Source: Streptomyces naganishii JCM 4654 (GTDB lineage Bacteria > Actinomycetota > Actinomycetes > Streptomycetales > Streptomycetaceae). From it: a stretch of 64,000 nucleotides of DNA. The position numbers and the translations under genes are program-made. Shown piece after piece: positions 59,400 to 64,000 of this stretch (the stretch's first letter is position 1; every line of letters starts with the position of its first letter). The DNA lies in assembly GCF_014650575.1 (NCBI RefSeq), contig NZ_BMVF01000007.1:372001-436000 (forward strand), in the 5' to 3' direction. Under the pieces are notes generated by a model. It was not told the DNA's origin. It did not search any database and saw nothing but the letters and a program-made list of their open reading frames with translations.

Positions 59400-62024
59400 G
59401 TGACCGAGAACGCTCAGCAGCAGCCAACAGCGCCCGACACCGAACTGCCGACCCAGTACGCGCCGGCCGACGTAGAGGGGCCGCTGTACGAGCGCTGGGT
59501 GGAGCGGGGTTACTTCGAGGCGGACGCCAAGAGCGACAAGCCTCCGTACACCATCGTCATCCCCCCGCCGAACGTCACGGGCAGCCTGCACCTCGGGCAC
59601 GCCTTCGAGCACACCCTCATCGACGCCCTCACGCGCCGCAAGCGCATGCAGGGCTTCGAGACGCTGTGGCAGCCCGGCATGGACCACGCCGGCATCGCCA
59701 CGCAGAACGTCGTCGAGCGGGAACTCGCCAAGGAGGGCAAGTCCCGCCACGACCTCGGCCGCGAGGCGTTCGTCGAGCGCGTCTGGCGGTGGAAGGGCGA
59801 GTCCGGCGGCCAGATCAGCGGCCAGATGCGCCGTCTCGGCGACGGCGTCGCCTGGTCCCGCGAGCGCTTCACGATGGACGAGGGCCTCTCCCAGGCCGTC
59901 CAGACCATCTTCAAGCGGCTCTACGACGACGAGCTGATCTACCGCGCCGAGCGCATCATCAACTGGTGCCCGCGCTGCCTGACCGCGATCTCCGACATCG
60001 AGGTCGAGTACCAGGACGACGACGGCGAGCTCGTCTCCATGACGTACGGCGAGGGTGACGACACCATCGTCGTTGCCACCACCCGCGCCGAGACCATGCT
60101 CGGCGACACGGCCGTCGCCGTCCACCCGGAGGACGAGCGCTACAAGCACCTGGTCGGCAGGCTCATCAAGCTGCCGCTGACCGACCGCTCCATCCCGGTC
60201 GTCGCCGACGAGCACGTCGACCCCGAGTTCGGCACCGGCGCCGTCAAGGTGACCCCGGCGCACGACCCGAACGACTTCGAGATCGGCCAGCGCCACGGCC
60301 TGCCGTCCATCGCCGTGATGGACGAGCACGCCGTCATCACCGCGCACGGCCCCTTCCAGGGCCTGGACCGCCTGGAGGCCCGCTCCGCCATCGTCGCCGC
60401 GCTGCGCGCCGAGGGCCGGATCGTCGCCGAGAAGCGGCCCTACGTCCACTCCGTCGGCCACTGCTCGCGCTGCAAGACCACGATCGAGCCGCGCCTGTCC
60501 ATGCAGTGGTGGGTCAAGGTCGGCCCGCTGGCCAAGGCCGCCGGTGACGCGGTCCGCGAGGGCAAGGTCAAGATCCATCCCCAGGAGATGGAGAAGCGCT
60601 ACTTCGACTGGGTCGACAACCTCCACGACTGGTGCATCTCACGCCAGTTGTGGTGGGGCCACCGCATCCCGGTCTGGTACGGCCCGGACGGCGAGGTCGT
60701 CTGCGTCGGCCCCGACGAGGAACCGCCGAGCGGCGAGGGCTGGCACCAGGACACCGACGTCCTCGACACCTGGTTCTCCTCCGGCCTGTGGCCCTTCTCC
60801 ACCCTCGGCTGGCCCGAGCGGACCGAGTCGCTCGCGAAGTTCTACCCGAACTCCGTCCTGGTCACCGGCTACGACATCCTGTTCTTCTGGGTCGCCCGGA
60901 TGATGATGTTCGGCCTGTACGCGATGGACGGCACCCCGCCGTTCCACACCATCGCCCTGCACGGCATGGTCCGCGACCAGTTCGGCAAGAAGATGTCGAA
61001 GTCCTTCGGCAACGCGGTCAACCCGCTGGACTGGATGGACAAGTACGGCTCCGACGCCCTGCGCTTCACCCTCGCCCGCGGCGCCAACCCCGGCGTCGAC
61101 GTGCCGATCGGCGAGGACTGGGTCCAGGGCTCGCGCAACTTCGCCAACAAGATCTGGAACGCCACCCGCTTCGCGCTGATGAACGGCGCCACGGTGGACG
61201 GCCCGCTGCCCGACGCCTCCCGGATGTCGGCCACCGACCGCTGGATCCTGTCCCGCCTGAACTCCGTCGTCGCCGAAGTCGACGCGTACTACGACGACTT
61301 CCAGTTCGCCAAGCTCTCCGACGCCCTCTTCCACTTCGCCTGGGACGAGGTCTTCGACTGGTACGTCGAGCTGTCCAAGACGACGTTCCAGGCGGGCGGC
61401 GAGCCGGCCGAGGTCTCCAAGCGGGTCCTCGGCGAGGTCCTCGACGTCACGCTGCGGCTGCTCCACCCGGTCGTCCCCTTCGTCACCGAGACCCTGTGGA
61501 CGACGCTGACCGGCGGCGAGTCGGTCGTGATCGCCGACTGGCCGGCCGACAGCGGCTTCCGGGACGCGGACGCGGAGCGGGAGATCGGCACGCTCCAGTC
61601 CGTGATCACCGAGGTCCGCCGCTTCCGCGCCGACCAGGGCCTTCAGCCCGGCCAGCGGGTCCCGGCCCGGCTGGTGCTGGAGGGCACCGCGCTCGCCCCG
61701 CACGAGGCGGCCATCCGCCAGCTGCTCCGCCTCCAGCCGGAGGGCGACTCCTTCACGGCCACCGCGACCCTCCCGGTCGCCGGTGCCGAGGTCGCCCTCG
61801 ACCTGTCCGGCACCATCGACGTGGCCGCCGAGCGCAAGCGCCTCGCCAAGGACCTGGCGGCGGCCGAGAAGGAGAAGGCCCAGGCGAACGCCAAGCTCGG
61901 CAACGAGGCGTTCCTGTCGAAGGCCCCCGACCAGGTGGTGGAGAAGATCCGCACGCGCCTGGCGAAGGCGGAGGAGGACATCGAGAGGATCCAGGCCCAG
62001 CTGGAGAGGCTGCCCGGGCAGTAG
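59400..62024 (+). CDS. valS: valyl-tRNA synthetase
   Basis: 874 residues, class Ia. The HIGH motif reads HLGH in [18 protein letters not shown] (about 48-65) and KMSKS is in KKMSKSFGN (about 532). The editing domain includes [10 protein letters not shown] and [19 protein letters not shown] (about 268-286). A tRNA-binding coiled coil ends the protein (about 810-874). It charges tRNA-Val. No ribosome binding site precedes the GTG, and no T-box is present. Confidence 0.96.
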   Translation: MTENAQQQPTAPDTELPTQYAPADVEGPLYERWVERGYFEADAKSDKPPYTIVIPPPNVTGSLHLGHAFEHTLIDALTRRKRMQGFETLWQPGMDHAGIATQNVVERELAKEGKSRHDLGREAFVERVWRWKGESGGQISGQMRRLGDGVAWSRERFTMDEGLSQAVQTIFKRLYDDELIYRAERIINWCPRCLTAISDIEVEYQDDDGELVSMTYGEGDDTIVVATTRAETMLGDTAVAVHPEDERYKHLVGRLIKLPLTDRSIPVVADEHVDPEFGTGAVKVTPAHDPNDFEIGQRHGLPSIAVMDEHAVITAHGPFQGLDRLEARSAIVAALRAEGRIVAEKRPYVHSVGHCSRCKTTIEPRLSMQWWVKVGPLAKAAGDAVREGKVKIHPQEMEKRYFDWVDNLHDWCISRQLWWGHRIPVWYGPDGEVVCVGPDEEPPSGEGWHQDTDVLDTWFSSGLWPFSTLGWPERTESLAKFYPNSVLVTGYDILFFWVARMMMFGLYAMDGTPPFHTIALHGMVRDQFGKKMSKSFGNAVNPLDWMDKYGSDALRFTLARGANPGVDVPIGEDWVQGSRNFANKIWNATRFALMNGATVDGPLPDASRMSATDRWILSRLNSVVAEVDAYYDDFQFAKLSDALFHFAWDEVFDWYVELSKTTFQAGGEPAEVSKRVLGEVLDVTLRLLHPVVPFVTETLWTTLTGGESVVIADWPADSGFRDADAEREIGTLQSVITEVRRFRADQGLQPGQRVPARLVLEGTALAPHEAAIRQLLRLQPEGDSFTATATLPVAGAEVALDLSGTIDVAAERKRLAKDLAAAEKEKAQANAKLGNEAFLSKAPDQVVEKIRTRLAKAEEDIERIQAQLERLPGQ

Positions 62025-62121
62025 CCGGCCTCCCAGGGGCGCGGGGAGCGCGCGACCGGACACACCGGCCTCCCCGCGCCCGCCGGGCGGGACCAGCCGC
62101 CCCTTGCCCCGGGCGCACCCC

Positions 62122-62127
62122 TAAACT
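62122..62127 (+). promoter_or_regulatory. -10 of leaderless folC
   Basis: TAAACT, six bases, then GTG at 62134, the same arrangement as valS. Confidence 0.6.
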
Positions 62128-62133
62128 GGCCCT

Positions 62134-63618
62134 GTGAGTGAAAGCGACCCCTTCGACGAGATCATCGCCGCCGAGACCGACCGCGACCCCGATCTCGCCG
62201 TCATCGAGGCGGGCAGCCGCACCCTGCGCACGCAGGGCGGCCCGCCGCAGGCAGACGTGCCCGCCCGCCCCGAGGACCCGGAGGTCGACGAGGCGCTCCG
62301 CGAGGTCGAGGCGGACCTCGCCACCCGCTGGGGCGAGACCAAGCTGGAGCCCTCGGTCAGCAGGATCGCCGCGCTGATGGACGTGCTGGGCGAGCCGCAG
62401 CGGTCGTACCCCTCCATCCACATCACCGGCACCAACGGCAAGACCTCCACCGCCCGCATGATCGAGTCCCTGCTGGGCGCCTTCGAACTGCGCACCGGCC
62501 GGTACACCTCCCCGCACGTGCAGTCGGTCACCGAGCGGATCAGCCTGGACGGCGCTCCCGTCTCCGCCGAGCGGTTCGTGGAGACCTACCGGGACATCAA
62601 GCCGTACATCGAGATGGTCGACGCCTCGCAGGAGTACCGGCTGTCCTTCTTCGAGGTGCTCACCGGCATGGCGTACGCCGCCTTCGCCGACGCGCCGGTG
62701 GACGTGGCCGTCGTCGAGGTGGGCATGGGCGGCAGCTGGGACGCCACCAACGTCATCGACGGCGATGTCGCCGTCGTGACCCCCATCGACCTGGACCACA
62801 CCGACCGGCTCGGCTCCACGCCCGGGGAGATCGCCGGGGAGAAGTCCGGCATCATCAAGCAGGGCGCCACGGTGATCATGGCCCAGCAGCCGGTGGACGC
62901 CGCCCAGGTGCTGCTGAAGAAGGCCGTCGAGACCGACGCGACCGTGGCCCGCGAGGGGCTGGAGTTCGGTGTCGTCTCCCGGCAGGTGGCCGTGGGCGGG
63001 CAGCTTCTGACCCTGCGCGGGCTGGGCGGCGAGTACACCGACGTGTACCTGCCGCTGTACGGCGCCCACCAGGCGCACAACGCGGCCGTGGCGCTCGCCG
63101 CCGTGGAGGCGTTCTTCGGGGTCGGGGCGCAGCGCGCCGAGCCGCTGGACGTGGACGCGGTGCGCAAGGCGTTCGCGTCGGTGTCCTCGCCGGGCAGGCT
63201 GGAGATCGTGCGCCGCTCGCCGACCGTGGTGCTGGACGCCGCGCACAACCCGGCGGGCGCGCGGGTGACCGCCGAGGCGGTCCAGGAGGCCTTCGACTTC
63301 AGCCGGCTGATCGGCGTGGTCGGGGCCAGCGGCGACAAGAACGTGCGCGGTCTCCTCGAGGCCTTCGAGCCGGTCTTCGCGGAGGTCGTCGTCACGCAGA
63401 ACTCCAGCCACCGCGCCATGGACGCCGACGAGCTGGCCGGGATCGCCGTGGAGGTGTTCGGCGAGGACCGCGTCCAGGTCGAGCCGCGGCTGCCGGACGC
63501 GCTGGAGGCCGCGATCACGCTCGCCGAGGAGGAGGGCGAGTTCGCCGGCGGCGGTGTGCTGGTCACCGGGTCCGTCATCACCGTCGGTGAGGCCCGGCTG
63601 CTTCTCGGGAAGGGCTGA
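62134..63618 (+). CDS. folC: folylpolyglutamate synthase / dihydrofolate synthase
   Basis: 494 residues with an acidic N-terminal extension of about 70 residues not found in shorter FolC proteins. The Mur-ligase P-loop ITGTNGKTSTARMIES is at about 103-118, VEVGMGGSWDATNV near 195, and DLDHTDRLGSTPGEIAGEK near 219-237. It adds glutamate to folates. It follows valS by 109 bp and has its own promoter. The downstream DUF4233 gene begins 6 bp after the stop, as is usual in actinobacteria. Confidence 0.94.
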   Translation: MSESDPFDEIIAAETDRDPDLAVIEAGSRTLRTQGGPPQADVPARPEDPEVDEALREVEADLATRWGETKLEPSVSRIAALMDVLGEPQRSYPSIHITGTNGKTSTARMIESLLGAFELRTGRYTSPHVQSVTERISLDGAPVSAERFVETYRDIKPYIEMVDASQEYRLSFFEVLTGMAYAAFADAPVDVAVVEVGMGGSWDATNVIDGDVAVVTPIDLDHTDRLGSTPGEIAGEKSGIIKQGATVIMAQQPVDAAQVLLKKAVETDATVAREGLEFGVVSRQVAVGGQLLTLRGLGGEYTDVYLPLYGAHQAHNAAVALAAVEAFFGVGAQRAEPLDVDAVRKAFASVSSPGRLEIVRRSPTVVLDAAHNPAGARVTAEAVQEAFDFSRLIGVVGASGDKNVRGLLEAFEPVFAEVVVTQNSSHRAMDADELAGIAVEVFGEDRVQVEPRLPDALEAAITLAEEEGEFAGGGVLVTGSVITVGEARLLLGKG

Positions 63619-63624
63619 CTTGCG

Positions 63625-63990
63625 GTGCGTACGCTCTGTTCCTCGACGCTGATCGGCGAGTTCTTCGTCATCGGCTTCGCCGCGCTGGTCGCGATGAAGG
63701 ACCCCGGCCTGTCCACGACCGCGGTCTGGACGGTCAGCGGCGTCGCCATGCTGCTGTGCGTGCTGCTGTGCGGCATGCTGAACCGGCCCGGCGGCGTCGC
63801 ACTCGGCTGGGCCCTGCAGATCGCGCTGATCGCCTCCGGCCTCGCGGTGCCGACGATGTACTTCATGGGCGCGGTGTTCGCGGCGCTGTGGTGGGCCTCG
63901 GTGCACTTCGGGCGGAAGGTCGATGAGGCGAAGGCGAGATTCGCGGCGCAGGCCGCCGAGGCCGGCCCGTCCGGCTCCGTTTCCGGCTGA
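63625..63990 (+). CDS. DUF4233 membrane protein
   Basis: 121 residues with four predicted membrane helices (VRTLCSSTLIGEFFVIGFAA, then AVWTVSGVAMLLCVLL, and two more) and a charged C-terminal tail. DUF4233 proteins are found next to folC across actinobacteria; function is unknown. It is probably co-transcribed with folC. Confidence 0.88.
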   Translation: MRTLCSSTLIGEFFVIGFAALVAMKDPGLSTTAVWTVSGVAMLLCVLLCGMLNRPGGVALGWALQIALIASGLAVPTMYFMGAVFAALWWASVHFGRKVDEAKARFAAQAAEAGPSGSVSG

Positions 63991-64000
63991 CGCGGCGTGA

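Overview
This window is from a Streptomyces chromosome or a very close relative. GC is very high with strong third-position G/C bias, GTG starts are frequent, and many genes look leaderless. Gene order matches the conserved core region of Streptomyces coelicolor that I know from csnR-K (SCO2657-2662), pepN (SCO2643), tig-clpP1-clpP2-clpX (SCO2620-2617), valS and folC, read here from high to low numbers. No prophage, insertion sequence, CRISPR array, rRNA or replication origin is visible.

Layout. 1-8.1 kb: the end of a GlnX-like membrane protein gene (cut by the window edge), then the minus-strand chitosan-oligosaccharide operon csnR-E-F-G-H-K with its operator. 8.1-16.5 kb: an MscS channel, an HNH endonuclease, a secreted GH84 enzyme, a small repeat protein coupled to malQ, and a small membrane protein. 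16.5-32.7 kb: two aminopeptidase N paralogues flank asd, an ECF sigma factor/membrane protein pair, a CGNR regulator divergent from a VOC protein, a PPOX-like and a Nudix protein, a Tat-exported phosphoesterase, a secreted serine hydrolase and a DUF559-like protein. A DsbA/FrnE-like protein follows, behind a SigR-type promoter. 32.8-40.9 kb: an amino-acid permease, then a minus-strand sulfonate-type operon (substrate-binding protein, permease, ATPase, flavin monooxygenase, TauD dioxygenase) with a ROK regulator just upstream. Both the ROK gene and the operon are preceded by short leader-peptide ORFs. 41-53 kb: bioY, an LPxTG surface protein divergent from a Ser/Thr kinase, a GABA-type permease, rpiB, a Nei-type glycosylase, an Eis-like acetyltransferase, a SpoIIE-type phosphatase, an HD hydrolase and a membrane acyltransferase. 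53-64 kb: tRNA-Gly(TCC), tRNA-Pro(TGG), tig, clpP1, clpP2, clpX, a Pro/Gln-rich membrane protein, valS, folC and a DUF4233 protein.

How it works together. The csn cluster imports and degrades glucosamine oligosaccharides under CsnR. The sulfonate cluster would release sulfur from organosulfur compounds, and its leader regions suggest translation-coupled, cysteine-sensing control. Its monooxygenase gene is broken by a 35-bp palindromic repeat. The Clp block carries a ClgR-type box and a SigR-type promoter upstream of clpP1, fitting stress-induced proteolysis.

Most interesting items: a leaderless Cys-codon leader ORF followed by a terminator-like attenuator (39411-39534); a second leader peptide before the ROK gene (40830-40916); the repeat-disrupted monooxygenase; a GH84 enzyme with Gln-Asp in place of the catalytic Asp-Asp pair; a possible N-terminally extended ClpP1; and a recurring promoter geometry that places the predicted transcription start on the start codon.
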